Shown: in pieces, positions 9,292-21,638 of the stretch
Numbering within the stretch: the stretch's first letter is position 1
Layout: each line of letters begins with the position of its first letter
NCBI RefSeq assembly: GCF_963678635.1
Contig: NC_087063.1
Location: 62,975,290-63,039,289, forward strand
DNA: 64,000 nt
Direction: 5' to 3'
DNA from: Symsagittifera roscoffensis
Taxonomy: Eukaryota > Xenacoelomorpha > Acoela > Convolutidae
The notes under the pieces: model-generated
Database searches by the model: none
What the model saw: the letters and a program-made list of their open reading frames with translations, nothing else
Told to the model about the DNA's origin: nothing
Program-made: the position numbers and the translations under genes

Positions 9292-10239
9292 GTCCGCCAC
9301 TAACTGTTTGGTATTCAAAAATGAAGAAAAATAGTAGTTTCTGTCTATTGTAAATGTCGTATTGCGCAATCAAAATTAGTCTCTTTGTATTCTGTCCGTA
9401 ATCGTTTCGTCTTGCCTCTGTAGTCAAATTCCGAGTGTATGATTTTTTTCTGACGTTATCTCCTTTTTTAATGTCCGTTCGTCTTTGTATTTTGTACATG
9501 CAATGAGATCTCGCTCTGTTCAGCTTGTTTCCGTCTACCCCGCTTATTTATACTGTCCTAAAACGATTTTAACCACACCAAACCTTTCCGAACCAATCCA
9601 TCATTGCTTTCAAATTATCCTTACAAGTTTTTAAAATCAGTTTGTTCAGAAAACCTTTTCTAAGTGTTAAAAACTTTTAAATGTCAAAGATGATACGTCA
9701 ATGTGATTTCTGTTACCATTACTTTAACCATTTTTCCCATATGCCTTATTTGTTCGTGGTGTGTGCTGTCTTGTTGCCAATATCTTGTCTGAAATTATTT
9801 GTTGGGCTCAATAATGCTACTGTTGTTTATACCCGTTGGGCTCCAAATGATTGTAGCTGTCTTCCAAATTTACCAACTTCTGTCACATCTTCTCATATTT
9901 TTTTTTCGTTGTATATCTTTTCTCTTGCTACCTTTTGCATCTAGCTTTGTACCTTTTTTGAGATGTCTCCGAACTAGTGAAATTTTTGACCCTTTACCGT
10001 AATTGCCAAATTATTGTTGTATTGTATTTTGAATCTCATCGTTTTTCTTACCGAAAACGTTTTTCCTCCTCGTATGATATATATTTGTTGCTGTTTTCAT
10101 TTTTTGAATTTTTGAATAATTATTTTTCAATTTGGTGATATCGTCTTCCGTGGCTGTTTACCAATTTTTTTACTGTTCCCTTTTTGGTAACCACTTTTTA
10201 TCCTTACCTATTAGAGAAAACGATAAGATTTTTTTGGCT
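9292..10239 (-). other. Element 3' region between pol end and LTR
   Basis: About 950 bp after the integrase tail. A minus frame at 9281-9499 is Lys/Arg rich (for example KKGDNVRKKSYTRN) and runs into the LTR. A Lys/Gln-rich, heavily interrupted frame covers the rest. Plus-strand frames at 9681-10002 look like shadows. No envelope-like gene is recognised. Confidence 0.4.
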
Positions 10240-10378
10240 GCTGTTCAATGTTTTTCCTCGATAGACTGAGTTTGATCACCGGTTTGATAAAGTTCCTTTT
10301 TTGTGTTCTAGCCAAATACCATCTTGCAATACCATCCTTATCTTTGTGCACATCAATTACCCTACCTACCGGCAAAAT
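10240..10378 (-). pseudogene. Integrase C-terminal domain remnant
   Basis: On the minus strand the frame at about 10378-10319 reads LPVGRVIDVHKDKDGI, matching the short beta-barrel-like segment that follows the integrase core in BEL/Pao polyproteins. It is followed by IKPVIKLS, the usual type of polyprotein ending. It stops soon after. It belongs to the same gene as 10583-10837 in another frame. Confidence 0.65.
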
Positions 10379-10582
10379 CCTCTAATGTGTATTTCTTTCC
10401 AGTACAAATTCCAAGTTCTCAATCTCAGTGGAGTCAATTGATTTTGTATGTCTGTCGCGTCTTCGCAAGGTTGGCAATTTTCCCTTGGGAAGCGGAGCCC
10501 ATTGTTGCGTTAGTTTCTGTTCACAGTTTTCTTATTGACGCTTTTTTGTTCTGAATGCACATGTCAGCGATAAATAATGTGT

Positions 10583-10837
10583 TCACGCCTGCAAAAAACT
10601 ACTTGTTGTAAGACTTTCATCGTTTTTAATGTCAGTATTAATGATTTTTAGTGGTCTAGGGTTCTTTAAGGGTTCTATTTGAGATACAATTGTCCTGAAA
10701 CTGGGCCGATGTAGTCTCTTTGATCCAGCAAGGTTGAATAAGAGTTTTTTGATGATGCCAACTAACCGATCACATACTCCGCCAAAATTCCGTTTTCCAT
10801 TTGGTAAAAATTTCCATACAATTTTCCTAATCTCCAA
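10583..10837 (-). pseudogene. Integrase catalytic-core 3' part (BEL/Pao pol)
   Basis: An 84-codon frame containing WKFLPNGKRNFGGVCDRLVG, then IIKKLLFN and a NPRPL box near its end. This is the characteristic W-x-F-x-P, GG-x-x-(E/D)-R-LV and N-S/P-RPL order of BEL/Pao and related integrases. Integrase inserts the cDNA into the host genome. Here the reading frame is broken upstream and downstream, so no full enzyme can be made. Confidence 0.75.
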
Positions 10838-11167
10838 AAATTCTTAGAGTTTCACCGTCAAAAACTTCCCAACTTCCAAAGTTTTCGGTCTGCTGACAAA
10901 GTTTAGAGTTTTGCCGTTGTGAATTCTGAAAGGTAGTCCACGCCGAATGAAAAACCTGTAGAATGCCACCACACAGGTTTAATTCATCAGGTTTGGAGTG
11001 AACTCAATGTAAACTGCCCAACAACTAGGCATAAGAACAGGCAACAAAAGATCTGAAAAAAATGGTGCTGTTTGTGTAGACGCAGAAGTCCATTCCTATT
11101 TCTTGAAAAGCGACTCGTTTCACCAAAAATCCATACTATAGTATGTCTTTCGTGATTGGTTGATCAT
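10838..11167 (-). pseudogene. Single-copy pol segment upstream of integrase core
   Basis: Lies between the integrase core and the first tandem unit, where the zinc-binding and N-terminal integrase region should be. The frames are too broken for me to name individual motifs. Confidence 0.35.
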
Positions 11168-14100
11168 TGAACTTAAATTGACGCCGCACTCTTAGCATGT
11201 AATGCAGATACTTTTAACTGCAGTATTACATCCAAGGACCCAATTGTTTTGCTGGATGATAAATCGTAGTTGTTCTCTACCGACATGGCCTTTAGATTTA
11301 TGTAAAAAACTCGACAAACAAACGCTTATTTGTTTCTCTAGCATCTAAGTGTTAAAAACCCGAAAAACAAACGCGTATTTATGTCTCCAGCATCTAGATT
11401 TTTTGAAGTAGCTGAGCTGAGATTAATAGAAGCATTTTTTATTCGGCTGATGTAGCAAGTTTTTTTGTTCGCATCCTAGAAGGGTGAGAAGGCTTTCAAT
11501 TGGATTTTCAGCGCGACGTGGATCGTTTTTGGATATTAGACAGATCCTGCCCGAAAACTTGTTCCTGTGAGAGTTTGAACATTAAAATGTTCGCTTCGAT
11601 CATTAACGATGCACTCGGTGTGTTTGTATTTGATGGTCGTTACCTGGCCAATTGCTAGACTATTAACGCAGTTGCAGTCACTGACTGAATCTGTTGATAT
11701 CAAAAAATCTTGAATGTATCTTGATAACTTTTTGTTGAAGCTGATTGCAGCTTTGAAAAAAAGCCTAAGCTTTTTTGCCAACTTGAGTCATGGAACTTCT
11801 GATCCACATGGAACATGAAATCTTTTTTAATGCGTTAATTCCTCTTGAATCTTGATCCGCCGCAAGGTTTGAGTGATGGTCGATGTGATGCCAGTCACTG
11901 GGTTGAGTAGACTCTAGAATTCGCCAATACTGTTTGCAATAAACATTTTGTGTTTTTTTTTCGAGGTTCGCGAGTTCAGGCAAAAACTAAGGTGCTAGCT
12001 GTCCACATGAGTATCTTGCTGAATTTGAATGGATGATTGTGGACTAGTGTACATCATAATCTGGTTGTTTTCAACGCCGCTGGTTGCTCAAGTCAAGTAT
12101 CGTGATTTTTTGTAATGGGGTCATTTGATTTTTACCCAGAAGGAATTTTACAGTTACTGTTTTTTTACTAGTTGTATTTGGCTAATTTCATCGACCCAGT
12201 TTCCAAATTGTTTGCTATGCTTTAACTCCAGAGTTTTGTCCATCGTTCAACTTATAAACTGATATCCATGTACTTTGTAGAAAGATATTAGCTGTTCTCA
12301 GGATTAGCGAAATCAATCCAAATGGATCGTAGAAGCTAGAAACATGTGACCAAAAAATCTTATACGTCCACATATTTTTGTGCATTTGTTTTCCGTTTTT
12401 TCATTGAAAGGAAAAAGTGTCACATGCCAGCTTCCAAAACGAATGCCCAACACTTGTTGATTGAAATTGTCGTCAGATTTTTGTCTATTTTTGACGAGTG
12501 TGTCTACTGTAATCTACTCCCAAAAATTCCATCTGTTGCAGCATTTTGTAAAATTTAGGCATCCTTTGCTCGTTGTTTTTTTGCAGATGCATTGTCAGGT
12601 TTACTGCTTCGTCAACAGTTTCCAGTAGGTCGTCCATGTAAAAATCTCCCCCTACTATTTTTGTTATGTTTTTTTTTATTCGCCGTTATCCCTTGCATTC
12701 TGTCGTGGGGCAAAGTAAGCGCTAGCAAATCGGAAGAATCTTGTGCTACAAAAAAATGTCGTTAGTAATTGTAAACGTCAGAAATTGATGAATTAGAATT
12801 TTAGAGAAAATAAGAAAAATTCCCGTCTGACTGCGTTATGCTGAATTGCACGAAGATTCCGTCAAAGTCTATCCGAATAGGCACTGCAGAAACATGGAAA
12901 AGAAAAAGACTCCGCAGTACGTTGTCCAGCAAATCTAGTCTCGCTGGCAGCTTGTCCTTTCAGCATACGCCTCCGAATAGTACTTTAGTGTTGCTAATGC
13001 GCTGACTTCATCAGGTTCATTTGGATTCACAAGTAATATTGTATACACCATTCGGTTTCATCTTTTTCATTCTTAGGTATTTTTCGTAGATGGCCTTTTT
13101 TTAGATCGTATTGTATGCCTTCATCGTATTTGGTACCTTTGTATCCCTTTTAAGTATTTCTAAAAGATGCCGTAGATGTTTTCGAGCTTATGGTTGATTA
13201 TTCGGTAAAATCGAGTCTTTAGTCCATAGAAGTCCCATTTTCTTTTTTTTGGAAAGCTAACTTGCTTTAGATGTTTAAACTGCTTCATTATTTCGGCTGG
13301 ATGCTGTTGAAGTGTTTGTAAAAAGGTTGATCCACCACACAAGCTTTTTAATTCAGATCTTTCATTTCCATCTGCGGTTGATATCTCTGCAGATGTAGTA
13401 TAACAAGTTTTTACATCTGAGCCATTGTAAAAGATGATGCAAGAAGTGCTGTCAATGACACCAGTTGTATTGGAGTTGGATGCACTCATTGATCCATGTC
13501 TGCTGCCAGTCTGTTACCATCCCTGTTTCTACTGGTCTGTCATTTTATCGATATACTACATTAGTTGATCCGGTATTGTTGTCATTAGTAGGAATTTTCA
13601 TGAGCTTCTGCCAGCATCCGTATCCACTTGCTAAGTTTTTTCATAAAAGGTCCCGTTGGAGAAGAAAAAATCCTTTTTACTGGCTAATTTTAAGACATTT
13701 TTCAATAGAATGTTTCAGTTAATCGTTTTTTGCAGATCGGAACAAAATCTTCAAGATGGCGAGTCATAACTGTAATAGTTTGAGCGTACTTTATCAGTGT
13801 TTCGGGTTTGCCTGGGTGAGGTCTTGGAAACCAAATGAGTCTATTGATGAAGAATAGCCTTCAATTATAGCTTTAGTTTTTCCAGTGACTAGTCATTTTC
13901 AATTTTTCAATTTTTTTAAGCGGTGCTGATTGGTGTTTATACGTGGAAAAATTGAGTCGGCTATACAAAGTTGCCCTTTTCCTTGGGTCTTCATTACTCT
14001 TATTAAGGTTGACGTTTGGCGGAGCATCGTTTAAAAGAAGACATCCGAAATTGCTCAGTTTTGCCCTGTAAACTGAGCCCATCGGGTTTCCGCCCAATTG

Positions 14101-14189
14101 AGTCAAGCCTCCGTTGTGTGCGATCCCATTCCTAAACTTTTGGCCATGTCCTCTGTTTAAATTTCTAGCTGATACCTCATTTGTTGTAG
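11168..14189 (-). repeat. Tandem unit 1 of BEL/Pao gag-RNase H segment
   Basis: 3022 bp beginning (plus strand) TGAACTTAAATTG. Reading on the element strand it holds the 3' part of gag (14188-13873), an uncharacterised frame (13489-13160), reverse-transcriptase fingers/palm (DKLPARLDLLDNVLRSLFLF near 12990-12900, YMDD near 12640-12630), then the RNase H linker (WHHIDHHSNLAADQDSRG, 11983-11765) and a 3' frame (11781-11536). It differs from units 2 and 3 by scattered substitutions and homopolymer indels, roughly 1% by eye. Confidence 0.9.
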
Positions 14190-17100
14190 TGAACTTAAAT
14201 TGAGGCCGCACTCTTAGCATGTAATGCAGATACTATTAACTGCAGTATCACATCCAAGGACCCAATTGTTTTGCTGGATGATAAATCGTAGTTGTTCTCT
14301 ACCGACATGGCCTTTAGATTTATGTAAAAAACTCGACAAACAAACGCTTATTTGTTTCTCTAGCATCTAAGTGTTAAAAACCCGAAAAACAAACGCGTAT
14401 TTATGTCTCCAGCGTCTAGATTTTTTGAAGTAGCTGAGCTGAGATTAATAGAAGCATTTTTTATTCGGCTGATGGAGCAAGTTTTTTTGTTCGCATCCTA
14501 GAAGGGTGAGAAGGCTTTCAATTGGATTTTCAGCGCGACGTGGATCGTTTTTGGATATTAGACAGATCCTGGCCGAAAACTTGTTCCTGTGAGAGTTTGA
14601 ACATTAAAATGTTCGCTTCGATCATTAACGATGCACTCGGTGTGTTTGTATTTGATGGTCGTTACCTGGCCAATTGCTAGACTATTAACGCAGTTGCAGT
14701 CACTGACTGAATCTGTTGATATCAAAAAACCTTGAATGTATCTTGATAACTTTTTGTTGAAGCTGACTGCAGCTTTGAAAAAAAGCCTAAGCTTTTTTGC
14801 CAACTTGAGTCATGGAACTTCTGATCCACATGGAAGATGAAATCTTTTTTTATGCGTTAATTCCTCTTGAATCTTGATCCGCCACAAGGTTTGAGTGATG
14901 GTCGATGTGATGCCAGTCACTGGGTTGAGTAGACTCTAGAATTCGCCAATACTGTTTGCAATAAACATTTTGTGTTTTTTTTTTCGAGGTTCGCGAGTTC
15001 AGGCAAAAACTAAGGTGCTAGCTGTCCACATGAGTATCTTGCTGAATTTGAATGGATGATTGTGGACTAGTGTACCTCATAATCTGGTTGGTTTCAACGC
15101 CGCTGGTTGCTCAAGTCAAGTATCGTGATTTTTTGTAATGGGGCCATTTGATTTTTACCCAGAAGGAATTTTACAGTTACTGTTTTTTTACTAGTTGTAT
15201 TTGGCTAATATCATCGACCCAGTTTCCAAATTGTTTGCTATGCTTTAACTCCAGAGTTTTGTCCATCGTTCAACTTATAAACTGATATCCATGTACTTTG
15301 TAGAAAGATATTAGCTGTTCTCAGGATTAGCGAAATCAATCCAAATGGATCGTAGAAGCTAGAAACATGTGACCAAAAAATCTTATACGTCCACATATTT
15401 TTGTGCATTTGTTTTCCGTTTTTTCATTGAAAGGAAAAAGTGTCACATGCCAGCTTCCAAAACGAATGCCCAACACTTGTTGATTGAAATTGTCGTCAGA
15501 TTTTTGTCTATTTTTGACGAGTGTGTCTACTGTAATCTACTCACAAAAGTTCCATCTGTTGCAGCATTTTGTAAAATTTAGGCATCCTTTGCTCGTTGTT
15601 TTTTTGCAGATGCATTGTCAGGTTTACTGCTTCGTCAACAGTTTCCAGTAGGTCGTCCATGTAAAAATCTCCCCCTACTATTTTTGTTATGTTTTTTTAT
15701 TCGCCGTTATCCCTTGCATTCTGTCGTGGGGCAAAGTAAGCGCTAGCAAATCGGAAGAATCTTGTGCTCCAAAAAATGTCGTTAGTAATTGTAAACGTCA
15801 GAAATTGATGAATTAGAATTTTAGAGAAAATAAGAAAAATTCCCGTCTGACTGCGTTATGCTGAATTGCACGAAGATTCCGTCAAAGTCTATCCGAATAG
15901 GCACTGCAGAAACATGGAAAAGAAAAAGACTCCGCAGTACGTTGTCCAGCAAATCTAGTCTCGCTGGCAGCTTGTCCTTTCAGCATACGCCTCCGAATGG
16001 TACTTTAGTGTTGCTAATGCGCTGACTTCATCAGGTTCATTTGGATTCACAAGTAATATTGTATACACCATTCGGTTTCATCTTTTTCATTCTTAGGTAT
16101 TTTTCGTGGATGGCCTTTTTTTAGATCGTATTGTATGCCTTCATCGTATTTGGTACCTTTGTATCCCTTTTAAGTATTTCTAAAAGATGCCGTAGATGTT
16201 TTCGAGCTTATGGTTGATTATTCGGTAAAATCGAGTCTTTAGCCCATAGAAGTCCCATTTTCTTTTTTTTGGAAAGCTAACTTGCTTTAGATGTTTAAAC
16301 TGCTTCATTATTTCGGCTGGATGCTGTTGAAGTGTTTGTAAAAAGGTTGATCCACCACACAAGCTTTTTAATTCAGATCTTTCATTTCCATCTGCGGTTG
16401 ATATCTCTGCAGATGTAGTATAACAAGTTTTTACATCTGAGCCATTGTAAAAGATGATGCAAGAAGTGCTGTCAATGACACCAGTTGTATTGGAGTTGGA
16501 TGCACTCATTGATCCATGTCTGCTGCCAGTCTGTTACCATCCCTGTTTCTACTGGTCTGTCATTTTATCGATATACTACATTAGTTGATCCGGTATTGTT
16601 GTCATTAGTAGGAATTTTCATGAGCTTCTGCCAGCATCCGTATCCACTTGCTAAGTTTTTTCATAAAAGGTCCCGTTGGAGAAGAAAAAATCCTTTTTAC
16701 TGGCTAATTTTAAGACATTTTTCAATAGAATGTTTCAGTTAATCGTTTTTTGCAGATCGGAACAAAATCTTCAAGATGGCGAGTCATAACTGTAATAGTT
16801 TGAGCGTACTTTATCAGTGTTTCGGGTTTGCCTGGGTGAGGTCTTGGAAACCAAATGAGTCTATTGATGAAGAATAGCCTTCAATTATAGCTTTAGTTTT
16901 TCCAGTGACTAGTCATTTTCAATTTTTCAATTTTTTTAAGCGGTGCTGATTGGTGTTTATACGTGGAAAAATTGAGTCGGCTATACAAAGTTGCCCTTTT
17001 CCTTGGGTCTTCATTACTCTTATTAAGGTTGACGTTTGGCGGAGCATCGTTTAAAAGAAGACATCCGAAATTGCTCAGTTTTGCCCTGTAAACTGAGCCC

Positions 17101-17209
17101 ATCGGGTTTCCGCCCAATTGAGTCAAGCCTCCGTTGTGTGCGATCCCATTCCTAAACTTTTGGCCATGTCCTCTGTTTAAATTTCTAGCTGATACCTCAT
17201 TTGTTGTAG
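14190..17209 (-). repeat. Tandem unit 2 of BEL/Pao gag-RNase H segment
   Basis: 3020 bp, nearly identical to unit 1 and unit 3. Its reverse-transcriptase box is at about 15662-15652. At its junction with unit 1 (14189/14190) the end of gag is joined directly to the 3' end of the pol segment, giving a hybrid frame that starts MLRVRPQFKF instead of the MFD start seen at the true gag junction in unit 3. Confidence 0.9.
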
Positions 17210-20200
17210 TGAACTTAAATTGAGGCCGCACTCTTAGCATGTAAGGCAGATACTATTAACTGCAGTATCACATCCAAGGACCCAATTGTTTTGCTGGATG
17301 ATAAATCGTAGTTGTTCTCTACCGACATGGCCTTTAGATTTATGTAAAAAACTCGACAAACAAACGCTTATTTGTTTCTCTAGCATCTAAGTGTTAAAAA
17401 CCCGAAAAACAAACGCGTATTTATGTCTCCAGCGTCTAGATTTTTTGAAGTAGCTGAGCTGAGATTAATAGAAGCATTTTTTATTCGGCTGATGGAGCAA
17501 GTTTTTTTGTTCGCATCCTAGAAGGGTGAGAAGGCTTTCAATTGGATTTTCAGCGCGACGTGGATCTTTTTTGGATATTAGACAGATCCTGGCCGAAAAC
17601 TTGTTCCTGTGAGAGTTTGAACATTAAAATGTTCGCTTCGATCATTAACGATGCACTCGGTGTGTTTGTATTTGATGGTCGTTACCTGGCCAATTGGTAG
17701 ACTATTAACGCAGTTGCAGTCACTGACTGAATCTGTTGATATCAAAAAACCTTGAATGTATCTTGATAACTTTTTGTTGAAGCTGACTGCAGCTTTGAAA
17801 AAAAGCCTAAGCTTTTTTGCCAACTTGAGTCATGGAACTTCTGATCCACATGGAAGATGAAATCTTTTTTTATGCGTTAATTCCTCTTGAATCTTGATCC
17901 GCCACAAGGTTTGAGTGATGGTCGATGTGATGCCAGTCACTGGGTTGAGTAGACTCTAGAATTCGCCAATACTGTTTGCAATAAACATTTTGTGTTTTTT
18001 TTTCGAGGTTCGCGAGTTCAGGCAAAAACTAAGGTGCTAGCTGTCCACATGAGTATCTTGCTGAATTTGAATGGATGATTGTGGACTAGTGTACCTCATA
18101 ATCTGGTTGTTTTCAACGCCGCTGGTTGCTCAAGTCAAGTATCGTGATTTTTTGTAATGGGGCCATTTGATTTTTACCCAGAAGGAATTTTACAGTTACT
18201 GTTTTTTTACTAGTTGTATTTGGCTAATATCATCGACCCAGTTTCCAAATTGTTTGCTATGCTTTAACTCCAGAGTTTTGTCCATCGTTCAACTTATAAA
18301 CTGATATCCATGTACTTTGTAGAAAGATATTAGCTGTTCTCAGGATTAGCGAAATCAATCCAAATGGATCGTAGAAGCTAGAAACATGTGACCAAAAAAT
18401 CTTATACGTCCACATATTTTTGTGCATTTGTTTTCCGTTTTTTCATTGAAAGGAAAAAGTGTCACATGCCAGCTTCCAAAACGAATGCCCAACACTTGTT
18501 GATTGAAATTGTCGTCAGATTTTTGTCTATTTTTGACGAGTGTGTCTACTGTAATCTACTCACAAAAGTTTCATCTGTTGCAGCATTTTGTAAAATTTAG
18601 GCATCCTTTGCTCGTTGTTTTTTTGCAGATGCATTGTCAGGTTTACTGCTTCGTCAACAGTTTCCAGTAGGTCGTCCATGTAAAAATCTCCCCCTACTAT
18701 TTTTGTTATGTTTTTTTTATTCGCCGTTATCCCTTGCATTCTGTCGTGGGGCAAAGTAAGCGCTAGCAAATCGGAAGAATCTTGTGCTCCAAAAAAATGT
18801 CGTTAGTAATTGTAAACGTCAGAAATTGATGAATTAGAATTTTAGAGAAAATAAGAAAAATTCCCGTCTGACTGCGTTATGCTGAATTGCACGAAGATTC
18901 CGTCAAAGTCTATCCGAATAGGCACTGCAGAAACATGGAAAAGAAAAAGACTCCGCAGTACGTTGTCCAGCAAATCTAGTCTCGCTGGCAGCTTGTCCTT
19001 TCAGCATACGCCTCCGAATGGTACTTTAGTGTTGCTAATGCGCTGACTTCATCAGGTTCATTTGGATTCACAAGTAATATTGTATACACCATTCGGTTTC
19101 ATCTTTTTCATTCTTAGGTATTTTTCGTAGATGGCCTTTTTTTAGATCGTATTGTATGCCTTCATCGTATTTGGTACCTCTGTATCCCTTTTAAGTATTT
19201 CTAAAAGATGCCGTAGATGTTTTCGAGCTTATGGTTGATTATTCGGTAAAATCGAGTCTTTAGCCCATAGAAGTCCCATTTTCATTTTTTTGGAAAGCTA
19301 ACTTGCTTTAGATGTTTAAACTGCTTCATTATTTCGGCTGGATGCTGTTGAAGTGTTTGTAAAAAGGTTGATCCACCACACAAGCTTTTTAATTCAGATC
19401 TTTCATTTCCATCTGCGGTTGATATCTCTGCAGATGTAGTATAACAAGTTTTTACATCTGAGCCATTGTAAAAGATGATGCAAGAAGTGCTGTCAATGAC
19501 ACCAGTTGTATTGGAGTTGGATGCACTCATTGATCCATGTCTGCTGCCAGTCTGTTACCATCCCTGTTTCTACTGGTCTGTCATTTTATCGATATACTAC
19601 ATTAGTTGATCCGGTATTGTTGTCATTAGTAGGAATTTTCATGAGCTTCTGCCAGCATCCGTATCCACTTGCTAAGTTTTTTCATAAAAGGTCCCGTTGG
19701 AGAAGAAAAAATCCTTTTTACTGGCTAATTTTAAGACTTTTTTCAAAAGAATGTTTCAGTTAATCGTTTTTTGCAGATCGGAACAAAATCTTCAAGATGG
19801 CGAGTCATAACTGTAATAGTTTGAGCGTACTTTATCAGTGTTTCGGGTTTGCCTGGGTGAGGTCTTGGAAACCAAATGAGTCTATTGATGAAGAATAGCC
19901 TTCAATTATAGCTTTAGTTTTTCCAGTGACTAGTCATTTTCAATTTTTCAATTTTTTTAAGCGGTGCTGATTGGTGTTTATACGTGGAAAAATTGAGTCG
20001 GCTATACAAAGTTGCCCTTTTCCTTGGGTCTTCATTACTCTTATTAAGGTTGACGTTTGGCGGAGCATCGTTTAAAAGAAGACATCCGAAATTGCTCAGT
20101 TTTGCCCTGTAAACTGAGCCCATCGGGTTTCCGCCCAATTGAGTCAAGCCTCCGTTGCGTGCGATCCCATTCCTAAACTTTTGGCCATGTCCTCTGTTTA

Positions 20201-20229
20201 AATTTCTAGCTGATACCTCATTTGTTGTA
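17210..20229 (-). repeat. Tandem unit 3 of BEL/Pao gag-RNase H segment
   Basis: About 3.02 kb. Its right end is continuous with the 5' part of gag (20230-20732), so it is the copy in native context. The frame at 18769-18560 carries GGDFYMDDLLETVDEAVNLT, the palm motif of the reverse transcriptase with the two catalytic Asp residues intact. Neighbouring frames are still interrupted. Confidence 0.9.
18560..18769 (-). pseudogene. Reverse transcriptase palm fragment
   Basis: A 69-codon frame with FYMDDLLETVDEAVNLTMHL. YMDD is the catalytic box of reverse transcriptases, and the following LL-x-x-V-x-x-A spacing is typical of the BEL/Pao clade. An identical frame occurs in the partial unit at 22829-22620. 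In units 1 and 2 a T-run length change alters the upstream part of the frame. A separate piece of the same domain (fingers) lies upstream on the element strand, in a different frame. Confidence 0.75.
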
Positions 20230-20732
20230 TCAAACAAATCTTCTCCGTCGCCTGCTGTGTGTTTCCGCGTGTATTCAGCTGCTTCTTAAGTTCGATTGGA
20301 GTATTTTGTCATGTCGTTGTCCAGAATCAGGTGACTCTTGCTTATGTAACTGCTGCTTATTTGTATCGTTGAGGTAGCACTAACTTCCAATCTGCCCTTT
20401 TCCGTTGCTGTTTTTCTTTTTTCTTCATTCAGCCCAGAGTTCAGCTTCTTCATCAGTTTTCTAAATGAATTTTTTTTTGAGAGCTGATCGGCGAATTCGT
20501 CATGAAAAACTACTTCAAGACTTGCTAGTAGTTCAATGGTTGTTTCGTCGAGAAGTGATAAGCTCTCGGATGTCTTTTGTTGTCGTTGTTTTGCGTCATC
20601 CAGTTTTTCTTGTTCCGAAGCTTCGACTAAGTTTTTTTTGTTCCACGATATCAAAATTTTTAGATTTGCGTGCAAGACAGCTTCTTGAACTACTTTAGAA
20701 GTCATGATACAAATACATATAGATTGTGCCAT
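19914..20732 (-). pseudogene. Gag-like polyprotein N-terminal region, copy 2
   Basis: The frame starts at MAQSICICIMTSKV (20732) and runs 148 codons as a Glu/Lys/Ser-rich, probably helical protein. It meets TAA at 20286-20288 and then stays open in the same frame through DTTNEVSARNLNRGHGQKF to 19914. One stop therefore splits an otherwise continuous frame of about 270 codons. The position right after the 5' leader and the composition fit gag, the structural protein that forms the particle. The same TAA is present in the other copy at 23519. Confidence 0.55.
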
Positions 20733-21047
20733 CTAATGTGACGGGTCCTAATCAAGTTGTCATTTACTGCGCATCTCCGTGATTGATGTGAGGTTAAGTT
20801 GTATTTTTTTGTACATCAGTATGTGTTCAAAGTCCTGGTGTTTGTGTATTGCATAATTGTTTAGTGTGCTCCAGGTGTGGGGGTTGCTCGTTTCCAGTTC
20901 GTGCGGGGGTAGCTCGTATCTAGTTTTTGCGGGGTCGCTCGAAACCCGTTGGTCCTCGTCGGGGTCACCACTGAGTGGTGTTGGGGGGAGAAGAGAGCTC
21001 AACTCTACGTTAACTCCTCTTATTAAGGTTATGACTGCGCTAAAATA
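20733..21047 (-). other. Duplicate 5' leader of the BEL/Pao element
   Basis: Untranslated leader copy matching 23966-24285 at high identity, with a palindromic CCACTGAGTGG near 20969. It has no LTR attached: its right edge (AAAATAACG) is joined directly to a pol/gag segment at 21048, showing it was moved by internal rearrangement. Confidence 0.7.
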
Positions 21048-21638
21048 ACGAAAGTTTGATCCACCACACTAGCTTTTTAATTCAGATCTTTCATTTCCAT
21101 CTGCGGTTGATATCTCTGCAGCTGTTGTATAACAAGTTTTTACATCTGAGCCATTGTAAAAGATGATGCAAGAAGTGCTGTCATTGACACCAGTTGTATA
21201 GGAGTTGGATTCACTCCTTGATCCATGTCTGCTGCCAGTCTCTTACCATCCCTGTTTCTACTGGTCTGTCATTTTATCGATATACTGCATTAGTTGATCC
21301 GGTATTGTTGTCATAAAGTAGGAATTTTCATGAGCTTCTGCCAGCGTCCGTATCCACTTGCTGAATTTCTTCATAGATGGTCCCGTTGGACAAGAAAAAA
21401 GTCATTTTTACTGGCTAATTTTAAGACAATTTTCAATAGAATGTTTCAGTTAATAGTTTTTTTTGCAGATCGGAAGAAAATTGCTTATCTTCAAGTGTGC
21501 GAGTCATGATTGTAACAGTTTGAGCGTACATTATCAGTGTTTCGGGTTTGCCTCAGTGAGGTCTTGGAAACCGGATGAGTCTATTGATGAAGCATATCCT
21601 TCAGTAATAGCTTCAGTTTTTCCAGTGACTAGACATTT
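21048..21638 (-). repeat. Diverged copy of the gag-RT intermediate segment
   Basis: Matches 19363-19933 (unit 3), but with clearly more differences than units 1-3 have among themselves, for example ATTTCTTCATAGATGG against GTTTTTTCATAAAAGG. It may come from a different subfamily member or be an older copy. Its last 165 bp recur at 23009-23172. Confidence 0.75.

Noticed and set aside
9681-10002. Plus-strand hydrophobic ORFs in the element's 3' region as an envelope-like gene
   Set aside because: Wrong strand for the element, short, overlapping and without recognisable motifs.
12346-12558. Plus-strand 70-codon ORF repeated in each tandem unit (also 15369, 18388, 22448) as a conserved gene
   Set aside because: It is antisense to the reverse-transcriptase/RNase H region, and its conservation only reflects recent duplication of the unit.
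11168-20229. Triplication as a pure assembly error
   Set aside because: The copies carry distinct substitutions and junction-specific differences, so they are probably real, though only long reads can settle it.
20733-21047. Second 5' LTR next to the duplicated leader
   Set aside because: The leader copy ends at 21047 and is joined to pol/gag sequence. None of the LTR strings are present.
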